This document shows, one piece after another, positions 26,401 to 37,680 of a stretch of DNA of 64,000 nucleotides. The notes under the pieces are model-generated. The model had not been told where the DNA came from. It was given only the letters and a program-made list of their open reading frames with translations, and did not search any database. Position 1 is the stretch's first letter; each line of letters opens with the position of its first letter. Source of the stretch: Sipunculus nudus (Eukaryota; Annelida; Sipuncula; Golfingiida; Sipunculidae); contig CM049322.1 in the NCBI GenBank assembly GCA_026874595.1, forward strand, positions 47,713,840 through 47,777,839, read 5' to 3'. The translations under genes and the position numbers were made by a program.

Positions 26401-26450
26401 TTGAAGATGAATCGATGGTTCTGTCGGCACAACCTCAATGTCAGCCTCAT
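14103..26450 (-). CDS. MRPL37: Mitochondrial large ribosomal subunit protein L37 (mL37), complete, eight exons
   Basis: Structural protein of the mitochondrial 39S ribosomal subunit, nuclear-encoded and imported into the matrix. On the minus strand, exons 26450-26330, 25964-25788, 22472-22375, 19555-19419, 17862-17741, 17499-17304, 16370-16253 and 14435-14103 all have GT..AG edges and compatible phases. They sum to 1302 nt, 433 residues plus stop, close to the 423 of human MRPL37. Recognisable blocks in order: IQVVPWEPVVPDD, SLLEGDKQACLVTKTQ, LLDNIVRLCRG, PLSPLIDF, GYPHTLLM, LPEPVMMQMVTSDGSNFNF, YQLNTMQLDNLDGIKNFVWI, FRTLLAMYVNG. The N-terminus (MRLTLRLCRQNHRF) is basic and fits a mitochondrial presequence. 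The start codon is inferred. The gene is convergent with the APP-family gene. Confidence 0.93.
14436..16252 (-). other. MRPL37 intron 7
   Basis: 1.8 kb, AT-rich. It contains an AGGTCA-rich repeat fragment at 15545-15745 (inverse orientation of the family at 32 and 50 kb). No other gene seen. Confidence 0.6.
15545..15745 (-). repeat. AGGTCA-rich repeat fragment
   Basis: On the minus strand this matches the unit of the tandem arrays at 32005 and 49860, including AGGTCAAAGG-type direct repeats (plus strand CCTTTGACC near 15560 and 15715). Confidence 0.6.
16253..16370 (-). CDS. MRPL37: MRPL37 exon 7
   Basis: 118 nt, acceptor cacag, donor gtgagt, ends in phase 0. YPHTLLMRENPVRAVSRRNA and HMIMYCFAHCVAFAKQKYG match the YPHTLYLLDK...MILFAFGSALAQARLLYG block. 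Confidence 0.93.
17036..17106 (-). repeat. tRNA-derived SINE fragment
   Basis: On the minus strand, TGTGGTTTAGGGGGAGCGC resembles a tRNA D-arm/A-box and is followed by ACAGGGCTCAAAGC, which is shared with the element at 25318-25441. A clear B-box is not seen. Confidence 0.45.
17304..17499 (-). CDS. MRPL37: MRPL37 exon 6
   Basis: 196 nt, acceptor ttccag, donor gtaatt. VQVRGQGEWLVNSDRPLPPF, VYPLSPLIDFRHEHIWRHEN and TGIRQG match the family's LQVRG...YPISPIIDLHE...TGFQEG. Confidence 0.95.
17741..17862 (-). CDS. MRPL37: MRPL37 exon 5
   Basis: 122 nt, acceptor cacag, donor gtaatt. It encodes TILLDNIVRLCRGLAGSYPD, then LAVSRRFAKEPHVSTFFKFQ. Confidence 0.9.
17863..19418 (-). other. MRPL37 intron 4
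   Basis: 1.56 kb. It holds a degenerate G/C-tract MITE (18046-18170) and the GAGAATTCTC-rich element at 18521-19128. Confidence 0.6.
18521..19128. mobile_element. MITE-like element with internal GAGAATTCTC palindromes
   Basis: Ends share AGAATGAGAATCTGGGAAGA (plus at the left, reverse complement at the right) as TIRs of about 30 bp. The interior repeats a short motif (AAAAATGAGAATTCTCAT) four to five times. The best palindrome is AAATGAGAATTCTCATTT at 18733-18750. No coding capacity. Confidence 0.65.
19419..19555 (-). CDS. MRPL37: MRPL37 exon 4
   Basis: 137 nt, acceptor tttcag, donor gtaagt. It encodes DELMQRYIMQAHKWDTTKEK, then LPRRINKQLPGWRFKAEWGI. Confidence 0.9.
19556..22374 (-). other. 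MRPL37 intron 3
   Basis: 2.8 kb. It contains a CAGA-type simple repeat near 20034-20058, a diverged copy of the TTAA element (about 20280-20545) and a tRNA-like sequence at 21752-21812. No further exon seen. Confidence 0.6.
21752..21812 (-). repeat. tRNA-like sequence, probable SINE head
   Basis: On the minus strand, TAGCCTAGTGGTTAAAGC (A-box and D-arm) is followed about 25 bases later by CTGGTTCAAACCGG (B-box and T-arm). The acceptor stem does not pair cleanly, so this looks like a SINE or degraded tRNA and not a functional tRNA gene. Confidence 0.55.
22375..22472 (-). CDS. MRPL37: MRPL37 exon 3
   Basis: 98 nt, acceptor tttag, donor gtaaac. DKQACLVTKTQMFNGLPKKI corresponds to the [20 protein letters not shown] block of mammalian MRPL37. 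Confidence 0.92.
22540..22990. repeat. Degenerate (GACAGA)n purine-rich simple repeat
   Basis: About 450 bases dominated by ACAGAGAGACAGAAAG-type units. Open frames across it on either strand are low-complexity artefacts. Confidence 0.9.
23391..24928. mobile_element. Non-autonomous hAT-type element with 8-bp TSD
   Basis: The element body is 23399-24920 (1522 bp). Both ends carry the TIR CAGGGTTGGGGC(A/C)AGGTAC and are flanked by perfect 8-bp duplications GTAACTAT (23391-23398 and 24921-24928). An 8-bp TSD with a TIR beginning CAGGG is typical of hAT transposons. Subterminal regions are dense in GTACCT hexamers (23409-23570 and 24775-24905). A second TIR-like CAGGGTTGGGGCCAGGTA at 23813 marks an internal duplication of roughly 410 bp. 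No transposase is present, so it must have been mobilised in trans. Confidence 0.9.
25318..25441 (-). repeat. tRNA-derived SINE
   Basis: On the minus strand, TGGCTCAGGGGTAGAGCAC is a good tRNA D-arm/A-box, followed by AGGGCTCAAAGCTGGGAGAT and a degenerate B-box. It shares the anticodon-arm region with the fragment at 17036-17106. Confidence 0.6.
25788..25964 (-). CDS. MRPL37: MRPL37 exon 2
   Basis: 177 nt, acceptor tttcag, donor gtgggt. VKIVDPNELYNNNEIQVVPW and DKDHPDYHDEFVYDYNMRTS align with the family pattern VPW...HPLY...LLEG. Confidence 0.92.
26330..26450 (-). CDS. MRPL37: MRPL37 exon 1 (coding part)
   Basis: 121 nt from ATG to donor gtaatt. It encodes a basic presequence-like N-terminus, then LWKQKQKIKLQEPELPLAAQ. 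The 20 bases around the ATG are duplicated about 110 bases upstream. Confidence 0.75.
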
Positions 26451-26610
26451 GGTGTGGTTTCTTCAAGTGACTGCTGTTAAAACACATACAAGTACACTTT
26501 ATTATGTAAATAAGAGAAGTAAAATGGTTCCTAATATATAGCCTCAATGTCAGCCTCATGGAATGACTTCAGGTGACTGCTGTTAAAATACATACATGCA
26601 TATTCTACTA
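26421..26610. repeat. Tandem duplication around the MRPL37 start codon
   Basis: CCTCAATGTCAGCCTCATGG occurs at 26432-26451 and 26541-26560, followed in both copies by a matching stretch (GTGACTGCTGTTAAAA). The start-codon context of MRPL37 is thereby duplicated about 109 bases upstream. Confidence 0.85.
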
Positions 26611-28859
26611 GTTTAGGGTCAGTCCATGCTAATACAACTACAGCCTCAAGGGGGACCATCTCAGATTTTCATGAAAATTGTTTTGCAACTACCTACAAGT
26701 TTGATGAAGAACATGTGCCAAACATTTCTGCTTAATTCCCAGTGATTTCTTAGATATAATTTTTTAGAAAGGATACCTAAAGCCTATTTTTTTCACTTGC
26801 CAGTCAATTTTAAGCTTTATTTTCATTATTTTGAATGCACTATGAAGCTCAAATTAAAAGTGTAAAGAGAATGCTACCCAGATATAAAGAATCTTAATTC
26901 AAAAATTGAAATGTGGACATATTTTCATTTTTATGTCATCACAAATTTGGCAATTTCTTTAATTTAGGAATTTTTTTCTAAAACTTTAGGGATGTTTAAC
27001 AAGAAAGTTATTCAAGGGATTAATTATTCTTATACAATATTATTCTTATTGTAGATTTTACATACCCAGGTTTCTGATTTTCATAAATTAAAATATAGTG
27101 GACTTCAGTGTAAGGTTCTTTAAATTACTGAAACATGAAATTTGGATCCCATTGTAAAAATTACAAAAATTTAATTCTTCAGACTCAGCAGGATTTGAAC
27201 ATGTGGGAAACTACTCAGCCCATTCAAAATTGTTTTGAGGACACTCTACCTACATGCCAACTTTGTGTCAATATTTTTTTCTGAATCAAATGCATTCAGT
27301 GCTTAAAAAATGATTAAATTTATCATATTTATTTAAGTATGAAAATAGAAAACAACACAGGAATTTAAGTTTAAGACCACCAAATGGCCAGAAGGTCTGT
27401 CCAAAACATATACAGCCAGTCTCTTAGTTAAACATGAAGCTTATGTTGATAAAAGTTTAGCCCCTTAACACATCAAAATGACTTAACCATGTGCCGACCA
27501 TTCAAGCACAAGAGAAGAAGTGGTGTACTGCTGTGGGCCAGCCTACTTTACAATAGGGGTGGCTTATTAATTGGTCAGTCTGAATATAGCTGAGGGGGTA
27601 CGTGGTGGGTATGCCAGGGATAGAACAAAGGACCTATGGGTCACAGCGCTCAGCTGTTAAATATGATAAAAAAATATGATTTAGAAATGAGGCACATGCT
27701 GGTTTTGTGTGGTAATAAATATAAGCTGTATTATGAGTTGTTGTTGTTTAGCTTATGTAGGATTTTGATGGTACCTTTGGAGACAGGGAAGAGGATTGAT
27801 TTCATTTTTTTTATTAACAAATGGAGTACTATTGTCACACAGATTTTGACTTGGCCATATAACTTATAAGCAGAACGTATAATATAAGAGTTTGACTATT
27901 TATTAAAAAAAATTACAAATATTGTCCCAAATATTTTTTTTATTAAAAATAATAGGAGAATCGTATGATTTTTTTAAAATGAAATATAACTGAAATGATT
28001 ATTAAAATAATATTAAAGAATATATTCATGAATGCATTCATGAACACATTTTGAAAGTATTTGCAATGGTATTCATATACTTTAATTTTTACCTGAATTC
28101 CCATTCTTTATGCAAGAAATTTTATAATGGAGTACATATTCATATTTGTATTTTAAATACAATTGCAAAGTATTTGCACCATGTCTGGTATTTATTCAGT
28201 TTTCACCAAACAATGATGTTGAGAATGCAGAATATACAAAATTCACACATTTAAATAATGATCATAAGTACCTGGTTTTATGGCTTTTATTTATATTAAA
28301 AAAAAAAATGTAATATATTCATTTTGGACTAATTTCACATCAATGTACACACTAGACACAGTAGGAATCTAGATAAATATTATCAACTGCATCTTTGTCT
28401 ATCATTAATTTCCTTCATATGATTCCTAATGATTAGTAATGAATAATATGATTTACTTTTTTATCATTAAATTGAACTGAAAAATACCATAGGTGACTGC
28501 ATGGTGTTATTTGGAATACATGACATTCTATTCATCTATACAAGATTCTTATATCATCAGTAACCGCAAGTTAATTTCCTGTTATAATAACTAACATATT
28601 CGGTTTCTATTTTTCTTTAATTTGTAATTAAAAACCAATAAAAATATATTAATTTATTGTTTATTGTTGTGTTGTTGGTTAAAAATACTAGATGAGTTGG
28701 GTTGGACACCTGGATCAACTGTGGCTGGCCATAAGCTGCCTGGCTGCCCCAGTGTATGCCTCGCATCAAGAAGGCATAATTTGCTAAAAGTTCAACAAGG
28801 TCAACATATACAGGTGACTCAAGAAGGGCTGGAGAGAGCCAAGGTCTGACATGGTCTCA

Positions 28860-30245
28860 TAGAAACATTAATAAAAGCTACAATTTTTGGCCAATTTCTT
28901 TCAGCTTTCTAAACTAAAAAGCTGAAATCCTTATATGTGCATGATATGAAAATTATATCAACAGTGTTCACAGGAAACAAACGTGCCATGGTCAAATTTG
29001 GGCAAAATTTAAGGTACTAATTTTATATTTATACTAATAACTTATAAAATTTGAAAAATTCAGAGATAATTTTGGGTATTCAATTGAATCTTGATTAAAT
29101 AATGTTACATCCCTGACAAAAAAATCTCTAGCTTCAGCCATCCCCTTGTTAAGGGAGTAAATATATTTCTTGATTTTTTACAAAGTGCATTATGTTTGGG
29201 TCCATAACTTAAAACAATTACGCAATACTGACATCATTTCTTGCATGTGCATAGAGAATGTATAGAAAAATATGTATATTATATATGATTAAAGTCAGAT
29301 CAGTGGTTTTGATATTAGGTAGTCTTGAAGTGTAACAATGGGTTTTTAATGGAAAAGTGAAGTTTTTCATTAATATCTCGAAGGTATTAAGTCCTAGTGA
29401 CCAAATTCTTGGCATGGTAGGGGATTTTGGAGACATCTAATTGTATGCCAAATTTAAGGAACTGAGAGCTGAAGCTGGGGAGATGAGCTCTTGCAAACTG
29501 CATAACACTAGCTTGATGTTAACAATATGTTACATGGTGCTTGAAAACTTGAATAAAATCTACAGTTTTTGATCACCTGGTTTCAAATTTTTGGTGTTAA
29601 CAGAAAAAATGCTAACAAAAAAATGCTGTGAAAATTAAATCCACAGTACTTACAGGAAAAAAACGTGCCATGGTCAAAGTTTGGCCAACTTTAAGGTACC
29701 AATTTTTTATTTTTGTTAATATTTTGAAATTTTAAAAGATTTTGATCTAATTCTGGGTATACAATTTAATTTTGATTAATTAAAGTTATATTACTGAAAA
29801 AAAAGTCCATAGCTTTAACATGTTTTGTGTTAAGAGATCAAATATCTTTCCTGATTTTTTACAAAATGCATTATGTTTGGGCCCATAACTTTTTTAAATT
29901 ATATAATACAGACATAATTTCTGGCATGTATATAGGAACTATATAGAGGAATATTTATGGTAAATATGAGGAAAAACAGATGAGTGGTTTTTATATTAGG
30001 CAGTCCTGAAGTGTGAAAATAGGTTTTTAATAAAAAATTGAGGTTTTTCCTTAATTTTTCAAAGGAATGAAGTCGCAAAGACCCAGTTTTCGGCTTGGTA
30101 AGAGACCTTGGGGACATCTAACATTATGCCGAATTTTGGATTCCTAGGTCTTACGGTTTCAAAACGTGACAGATCTAGGGACGGACGGACAGACGGACGG
30201 ACGACAGTCAATGGACCAAGACTATAGCTCAGCTGACTATAAGTC
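28860..30245. repeat. Repeat family B, two tandem copies
   Basis: Units at about 28860-29515 and 29516-30245 share TTTTTTACAAA(A/G)TGCATTATG, CATAACTT, GTGGTTTT(G/T)ATATTAGGCAGTC and TTCGGCTTGG-like blocks. The second ends in a GACG-type simple repeat and TATAGCTCAGCTGACTATAA. Other copies at 32275-32700 and 37010-37680. Confidence 0.8.
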
Positions 30246-30403
30246 AATTAAAATGGAAAAATGGAAAAAGTTACATGCTGTTTACTGATGTTACATTCCC
30301 CATTCAAAAGTTACATTCCCTCATACACAAGTGGTAAATATTGGTAATGAATAACACAACTTGTCCTTTAATTAAAGAGCCTTTCTTTGTCTTTATAATA
30401 GTC

Positions 30404-31588
30404 AACTAGAATACGGGAAGTCAACAAGCCACTACATGTATCCGCCTAAATCAGAGTGAAACGGGTGAAGTGAGGCATGGATTGAGTGGCAAGGGGAAAT
30501 AGAGTGAAGTGTTGCATATTAGCATGGATGTCTGCAGCCAAATTGTGTATGTAGGTTGCGCCACCTACCACAAAATCCAGAAAGCCGTCCAAGTTGTATA
30601 CATATGCAAAATTTAAGGCAGATAAGTCAAACCACTACATGTATATGAGTGATTTTAGCCCGTGGCAGACAAACAGATGGACGCTGTGCAAAAATGGTTG
30701 CAGGTGGCGCCACCAGTTTTGCGTATAATAAAGAGCTATGTGAGAACTATACACATGCAAAACTTTGGCCCAATCGGTCAAACGGTTCCCAATTTATGAG
30801 CTTGGATATCTGCTTCATAAACTAGAATGTAGGTGGAGCCACCTGTCATAAAATCTTGAGAGCTGTCGGGGATGTATAAACCTGCAAAATTTTAGGCAGA
30901 TATGTCAAACCACTGCCGAGATATGAGTGATTTTATCCCATGGCAGACAAACAGACGAGAGCTGTGCAAAAATGGCTGCAGGTGGCGCCACCAGTTTTGT
31001 GTATGATAAAGAGCTAAGTGAGATCTATATACATGCAAAATTTTGGCCCAATCGGTCAAACGGTTCCCGAGATATGAGCTTGGATGTCTGCAGCATAAAC
31101 GTGAATGTACATGGCGCCACCTGTCATAAAATCAGAAAAGCCATCCAGGATGTATACGCATGCCAAATTTCAGGTGAATTAGTCAAGTCACTGCAGAGAT
31201 ATGAGTGATTTTAACCCAAGGCAGACGAACAGATGGACACTGTGCAAACATGGTTGCAGGTGGCGCCACCATTTTTTGTGTATGTTATAAAGCTCTCCAA
31301 GGGCTACATTTGTGCAAAAAAATTTTCCTGATCGGTCAAACGGTTCCCGAGATATGTAGGTTTATATGTGGAAACAGATGCACAAACGGACGCAGAGCAC
31401 AGAGGAAAGGTCAGAGGTCAAAACAGAATTGGGGCACAGCAGTTCACATGTGACCCGAACATAATCCTGGGTTTCGTAAAATTCCGCCCAGCGGTTATGG
31501 AGGAGTTCTCCGGACACCTACGCGGCGGCGGCGGCGGTGGGCTGAAAACATAGTATCCGCAAAACTCTGTTTTGGCGGATACAATTAT
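30404..31588 (+). repeat. Repeat family A, copy 2
   Basis: From AACTAGAATACGGG to the hairpin GTTTTGGCGGATACAAT. Palindrome-centred units sit at 30553, 30703, 30833, 30981, 31113 and 31259, alternating about 148 and 131 bases apart (a dimer of about 280 bp). Two overlapping open frames (30927-31208, 31205-31453) are translations of this unit. Confidence 0.88.
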
Positions 31589-31589
31589 G

Positions 31590-32002
31590 GATATAGACAT
31601 CCAAGCTCATATCTCGGGAACTGTTTGACCGATTGGGCCAAAGTTTTGCATGTGTATAGTTCTCACATAGCTCTTTATTATACGCAAAACTGGTGTTGTC
31701 ACCTGCAACCATTTTTGCTCAGCGTCCATCTGATTGTCTGCCACGGGCTAAAATCACTCATATACATGTAGTGGTTTGACCTATCTGCCTTAAATTTTGC
31801 ATTTGTACACAACTTGGACGGCTTTCTGGATTTTGTGGTAGGGGGGGCAACCTTCATACACAATTTGGCTGCAGACATCCATGCTAATATGCAACACTTC
31901 ACTCTATTTCCCCTTCCCACTTAATCCATGCCTCACTTCACCCGTTCCACTCTGATTTAGGCGGATACACGTAGTCGCTTTTCGACTTCCCGTATTCTAG
32001 TT
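31590..32002 (-). repeat. Repeat family A, partial inverted copy
   Basis: Inverted copy of the first 410 bp or so of copy 2, ending CCCGTATTCTAGTT. Together with copy 2 it makes a snap-back structure. Confidence 0.88.
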
Positions 32003-32004
32003 AT

Positions 32005-32270
32005 TTTGAGGTCACAAGGTCAAAGGTCAAGGACACAGGACCCACTTCTTTGGAAAGCTTGTGGATGCATTTTAAGCCAAACCTTTCATTCCAATCCTTT
32101 GATCTTTCACATATGGCTCACCTACCAAGTGGGAGAAGAATCCTATAGATTTTGAGGTCACAAGGTCAAAGGTCAAGGTCAGAGGATCCATATCTTTAAA
32201 AAGGTTTTGGACACATTTCAATCTAGAATTTTATTCCAAACCTTCCAGCACTGACATATCGCTTCTCTGC
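32005..32270 (+). repeat. AGGTCA-rich repeat (family E)
   Basis: Two units with perfect DR1 sites AGGTCAAAGGTCA at 32017-32029 and 32163-32175, plus further TCAAGG half-sites. The surrounding sequence matches the array at 49860-50725. Confidence 0.8.
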
Positions 32271-32274
32271 CAAC

Positions 32275-32700
32275 AGGGAAAAAGATCTTCAGCTTCAGCA
32301 ATTTCTCATGTTAAGTGAGTATATATATTCCCTGATTTAAAAAAAAATGCATTATGTGCCCATAACTTAAACACATTAAGCAATACTGACCTAATTTTTG
32401 TTATGTACATAGAAAATGTATGGAAGAATATGCCTTTTAAATATGATCAAAAACAGATTAGTGGTTTTGATATTAGGCAGTCTTGAAGTGTAACAATGGG
32501 TTTTTAATAGAAAACAGAGGTTTTTCCTTAATATCTGGAAGGAAAGAAGTCCTAGTGACCCTATTTTCTGTATGGTAGGAGATTTATGGCACATTTAACT
32601 GTATGCAAAATTTTGGATTCATAGGTCCAACGGTTTCAAAACGTGCCCTGTTAATGGACGACAGGCTGGACAAAGACTTATAGTCAGCTGAGCTAAAAAC
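32275..32700. repeat. Repeat family B, shorter copy
   Basis: Ends TATAGTCAGCTGAGCTAAAA, as the 37-kb copy does. Its GACG simple repeat is reduced to ATGGACGACAGG. Confidence 0.75.
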
Positions 32701-33598
32701 AATATTATAATGGAAAGGTTTTGTGTGTACATTAGATTCCAGAAATTTTCCTGTTACATAGCCGTAGAAACTTTCGCCGTGTAGATTTTTTATCCTCATG
32801 ATGCTCTGTCATATGTGGTCAAATTGAATCCACAAGAACTCTGTTGCAGTTTACTTGTTTATTATAATTACTTGTATCTGATGAAGTCCAGACACTGACT
32901 GCCTGGTTTAGTAACCAGAACTCATATATATACATGTTCATCATTCATAATTGACATCAACATTTCTATAGCAGATCATACGAGGCACATATTACATAAC
33001 ACATACACATTAATACATGAAAGTAGGCATCTCAGTTGGTCAAAGCCAAATGGTGAATACACAATCTAATTAATGCCAGACAGTTTGTAAATCAATTCAT
33101 CTTTCCTGGCACCTTGAGAGTTAGACACATACTAATTAACTCTTATCCTGATGTTACATGAACCTTGTGCACTGGACTATGAAACACTGGCATTCCAAAT
33201 TATAAACCTAAATGTAATGGATTGTGAAATCAGGAATGATAATTCAAGTTACATTAATGAACAAAGTGGAAATAACTGAAGGACTAATCTGAAGCTTTTA
33301 CAATCTGGTTCCTAAAGCTTTATTTAGGTATTTTATCCACTAGTGATAAAACGATGCCAGTTTGACTGGGAAAATCTGCTGCAGCCATCATATCATACCT
33401 GTTCGACCAGTATCAAATGATTTAATGTCTGGTTTACTGGTCCAAGAAAATATAAAACTGCCGATAATTAAATAGGTCAGTTCTTCTGAGTTGTGACATT
33501 TTTTAATGAATTGTACTGCAATAGTGAGTCGCTCAGTCCCAGCCCGAAAAACAATTAACACCACACTTTCAGCAGAGTGTATTTCCAGGCTTTAGCTT

Positions 33599-34665
33599 AT
33601 TGTATCCGCCAAAACAGAGTTTTGCGGATACTATGTTTTCAGCCCGCCGCCGCCACTGCCGCCGCGGCGTAGGTGTCCGGAGAACTCCTCCGTAACCGCT
33701 GGACAGAATTTTACGAAACCCGGGATTAAGTTCGGGTCACATGTGAACTGCTGCGCCCCGATTTTGTTTTGACCTCTGACCTTTCCTCTGCGCTCTGCGT
33801 CCGTTTGTGCATCTGTTTCCACACATAAACCCACATAAATCGTCTGCCTTGAGTTAAAATCACTTATATCTCTGCAGTGACTTGACTAATTCACCTGAAA
33901 TTCGCCATGCGTATACATACCTGGTTAGCTTTTCTGATTTTATGACAGGTGGCGCCACCTACATTCACGTTTACGCTGCAGACATCCAAGCTCATATCTC
34001 GGGAACCGTTTGACGGATTGGGCCAAAATTTTGCATGTCTATAGATCTCACTTAGCTCTTTATCATACGCAAAACTGGTGGCGCCACCTGCAGCCATTTT
34101 TGCACAGCTCCCATCTGTTTGTCTGCCATGGGATAAAATCACTCATATCTCGGCAGTGGTTTGACATATCTGCCTAAAATTTTGCAGGTTTATACATCCC
34201 CGACAGCTCTCTTGATTTTATGACAGGTGGCGCCACCTGCATTTTAGTTTATGCAGCAGACATCCAAGCTCATATCTTGGGAACCGTTTGACCATTTGGG
34301 CTAAAGTTTTGCATGTGTTTAGTTCTCACATAGCTCTTTATCATACGCAAAACTGGTGGCACCACCTGCAACCATTTTTGCTCAGGGTCCATCTGTTTGT
34401 CTGCCACGGGCTAAAATCACTCATATACATGTAGTGGTTTGACTTATCTGCCTTAAATTTTGCATATGTATACAACTTGGACGGCTTTCTGGATTTTGAG
34501 GTAGGGGGGGCAACCTACATACACAATTTGGCTGCAGACATCCATGCTAATATGCAACACTTCACTCTATTTCCCCTTGCCACTCAATCCATGCCTCACT
34601 TCCCCGCTTCCACTCTGATTTAGGTGGATACACGTAGTCACTTGTCGACTACCCGTATTCTAGTT
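33599..34665 (-). repeat. Repeat family A, copy 3 (inverted)
   Basis: Minus-strand copy running from AACTAGAATACGGGTAG at 34665 to the hairpin GGCGGATACAAT near 33600. Exact palindromes at 33948-33959, 34077-34088 and 34226-34237. Confidence 0.88.
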
Positions 34666-36764
34666 TAAATACTGGGTTTCAGCGAGGTCACTAGGCCATG
34701 AGGCACAGATATTATGAGGGAGTTCCTATTCAAATTAAAGCATGTGACACATTCAGTCCAAAGTAAAAATATGCAAAAATCAAACCTGTGCAATTGGATA
34801 TACACCAGGTATTATAATTCAATGCTGGACCATTCCTTTTCAAGTACATGTGTTACATGTATATGAACAATGCAAGTACTAAACATTTTGAACAAGAAAC
34901 AATTACACAAACATCACTGCTCAAATTCTGGCATAGGTGCACACAACACGAAAATGATTGTATCTAGCACCACCAGTCTTGTATACAACAAAGCTATCAG
35001 AGATATATACCGTAAAAAAACGCATATACCTCGAGAAATTTGTTCCCAAAAAATTAATTCAAGAAAGGGGAGTCGACTTATGTGTGTGTCTAAGCCTGAG
35101 AGGTAACATTTTGCACGAACTTAGTCAAACTGCCGGCCTGAATGTCTTAACTGATCGGCAACTAGATCTCCGTTTCCGGTGAAGTCAGGTACACAAGTCC
35201 CCCTTTCGGTCCCAAAATACAGTCTAATAAGGTTTCCGAATATTTTTTTGACCATTTACGCTGATCTTTCATGTGGATAATGCAGTATATTAAAATGTTT
35301 GCAATTTACATGGTTGCTGACAACCAGGAAATGACCCGCGTCTAGCTATAATGAGCTTCATTCACAGGCGGTTAAGTACAAGTGCAAGCTGCACGGGTAT
35401 TGCGTAATCAGTTGGGATTTTATCAAGGGCTTTGGCCCGTGTGTATTTGACATCCAGTTATGTTACAGTATTTCCCCACAAAAACATTTGGTGCTTGCGT
35501 AAGTTTGCAAACATGTAAAGGGTAAAAGCCAGTGGGCCGTGGTATCTGAACTACAGACAGGTGACAAATGGCTGATTACAGCACCGATTAACGCTCACTC
35601 GGTACGGGAATGACTGCCTGACCCAAAAAGCTCCAAACTAGGTCACGCTGTTCACCTGTGTACTTACACGCGGGGGATATTATCACTCCGTTCGGAAGTT
35701 CCTACTTAAAAATCACCCCAAATCGTAGTGAATGACTGTGGCCCTGAGCAAAGCTTGGGAAACAAGGGACCTATGGGCCTCGACGCTCAGCTGATGTTAA
35801 CCTTGAAGGTAAAAATCTAAAATAATATCAAATGGAGATAAAGTGTAAGAGGAAGAGGTAATAAAGGCCATGGTTGGTTTATATGATTGGTTTGTATTGA
35901 TGAGCAGGAAATTGTTGCAAAAAATATTTTGTGACCTGACCATGTGTTTCCTAATGTTGAAACTAAAGCATGTGAGCAGTTTGTGAACAAATGATCTGTA
36001 CTATTACCATGATCATTAGTTGGTTTTTTGATTAACTGTTGACATTTCAGTAGTTTACACATTTGTTCAATCGAATCTATTTTTTTGTATAATATATATT
36101 ATTAAGTATATATGTATTTTTTTTTATGAAATGTATACAGTTGAAATAGAGCTAATAAACAACATAAAACAGGGCAAACAAAGCCTGATCTCAAATTCTG
36201 CTGAGGCAGGAAAATAATGAACAAATGTTTGTATTAAATCCTCATTTTTTTATCACATCAATTATTTTCTAATTTAAGTTTATATTTCTATACATTTCCA
36301 ATTTAACATATATATCTGAATATAAAAGTTGATTCATAATTCTCAATTGCATCATCATAAATCTCAATCTTGTCAGATAACACCACATCATGCATACAAA
36401 TGTTTATTTATTTTTTACCACAAAAATATATCTTTTAAATCTGCAAAACAATAAATATCTAAAAATAATACTTGATTTAGATTTCACAATTTTTAATTGT
36501 GTCTTTAATTATCCATAATGTGCTTCATATTTTATAATAATTTAAGCATACTGATGGGTTCAATTATATTTGTTAAAATCATTTAAAAGAAATTTGATTT
36601 CTTTAAAAATGTTACATTACACAACATTGCATCTTTTTGATTACACCTTGAATTATTTTTTCAAGGAAAGTTTTTGCATATCGGAGTGGAAACAGCATTA
36701 CAATTAAGGAGATACAGTGAAAACAATAACCATTAGTGCATAACACTTGGTGGGTTGGGTTTGC

Positions 36765-36784
36765 GGGGGGGGGGGGGGGGGGGG
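36765..36784 (+). repeat. Poly(G) tract
   Basis: About 20 consecutive G. Similar G/C tracts occur at 45029-45043, 51866-51874 and 62891-62905. Confidence 0.95.
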
Positions 36785-37009
36785 TGATTGGGGTGGTGAT
36801 ATGAGAATAACTGTACACCTGTCACAGCAGGTGATCTCCCCCAGTGACTGTAACAAATCAGAAACCCTGGCATAGCTGACTTCCAGTGACCTGGAGTGGG
36901 ACCCTGCATCTGTAATCAAAGCAAGTGACTACAGAAAAAAAATCAATAACTAGCTTAATTTTCAAGCTTTTATTTTCAAATTTCAGATTTAGACAAACTA
37001 AATATTTAT

Positions 37010-37680
37010 GTTTACATGCTGTGAAAATTAAATCAATGGTGCTTACAGAAAAAAAAGTGCCATGGTCAAAGTTGGGCAAAATTTAAGGTACTGATTTTTT
37101 TTTATGCTAATAACTTAAAAAATTTACAAAATTCAGATCTTATTTTCGGTAAACAATTGAATCTTAATTAAACATAGTTATATACTTGAGAAAATAGACT
37201 CTAGTTTCAAAATTTTTCATGTTAAGTGAGTTATTATTTTTCCTGATTTTTTACAAAGTCCATTATGTTTTGGCCCATAACTTAAAGAATTTACAGTTTA
37301 CAGACTTAATTTCCTGCATGTACATAGGAACAATATAGAGGAATATTTATGGTAAATATGAGGAAAAACAGATGAGTGGTTTTGATATTAGGCAGTCCTG
37401 AAGTGTGAAAATAGGATTTTAATAAAAAATTGAGGTTTTTCCTTAATTTCTCAAAGGAACGAAGTCGCAAAGACCCAGTTTTCGGCTTGGTAGGAGATCT
37501 TGGGGACATCTAACATTATGCTGAATTTTGGATTCCTAGGTCTTACGGTTTCAAAACGTGCCACATCTACGGACGGACGGACGGACGGACGGACGGACGG
37601 ACGGACGGACAGACGGACGGACGACGGACAATGGACCACGACTATAGCTCAGATGACTTATAGTCAGCTGAGCTAAAAAT
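37010..37680. repeat. Repeat family B copy with (GACG)n tail
   Basis: Matches the 29.5-kb copy over about 600 bp. A GGAC/GACG repeat of about 60 bases (37562-37626) is followed by the 3' end TATAGTCAGCTGAGCTAAAA. Confidence 0.85.

Noticed and set aside
31368-31553. Open frame in the 3' part of repeat A, also open in the inverted copy at 33631-33834
   Set aside because: Similar in two copies of the same repeat, but truncated in copy 1 and without domain resemblance; treated as repeat sequence and not listed as a gene.
36765-36784. Poly(G) as a possible telomere- or quadruplex-related feature
   Set aside because: Isolated homopolymer with no repeat context; length may also be unreliable.
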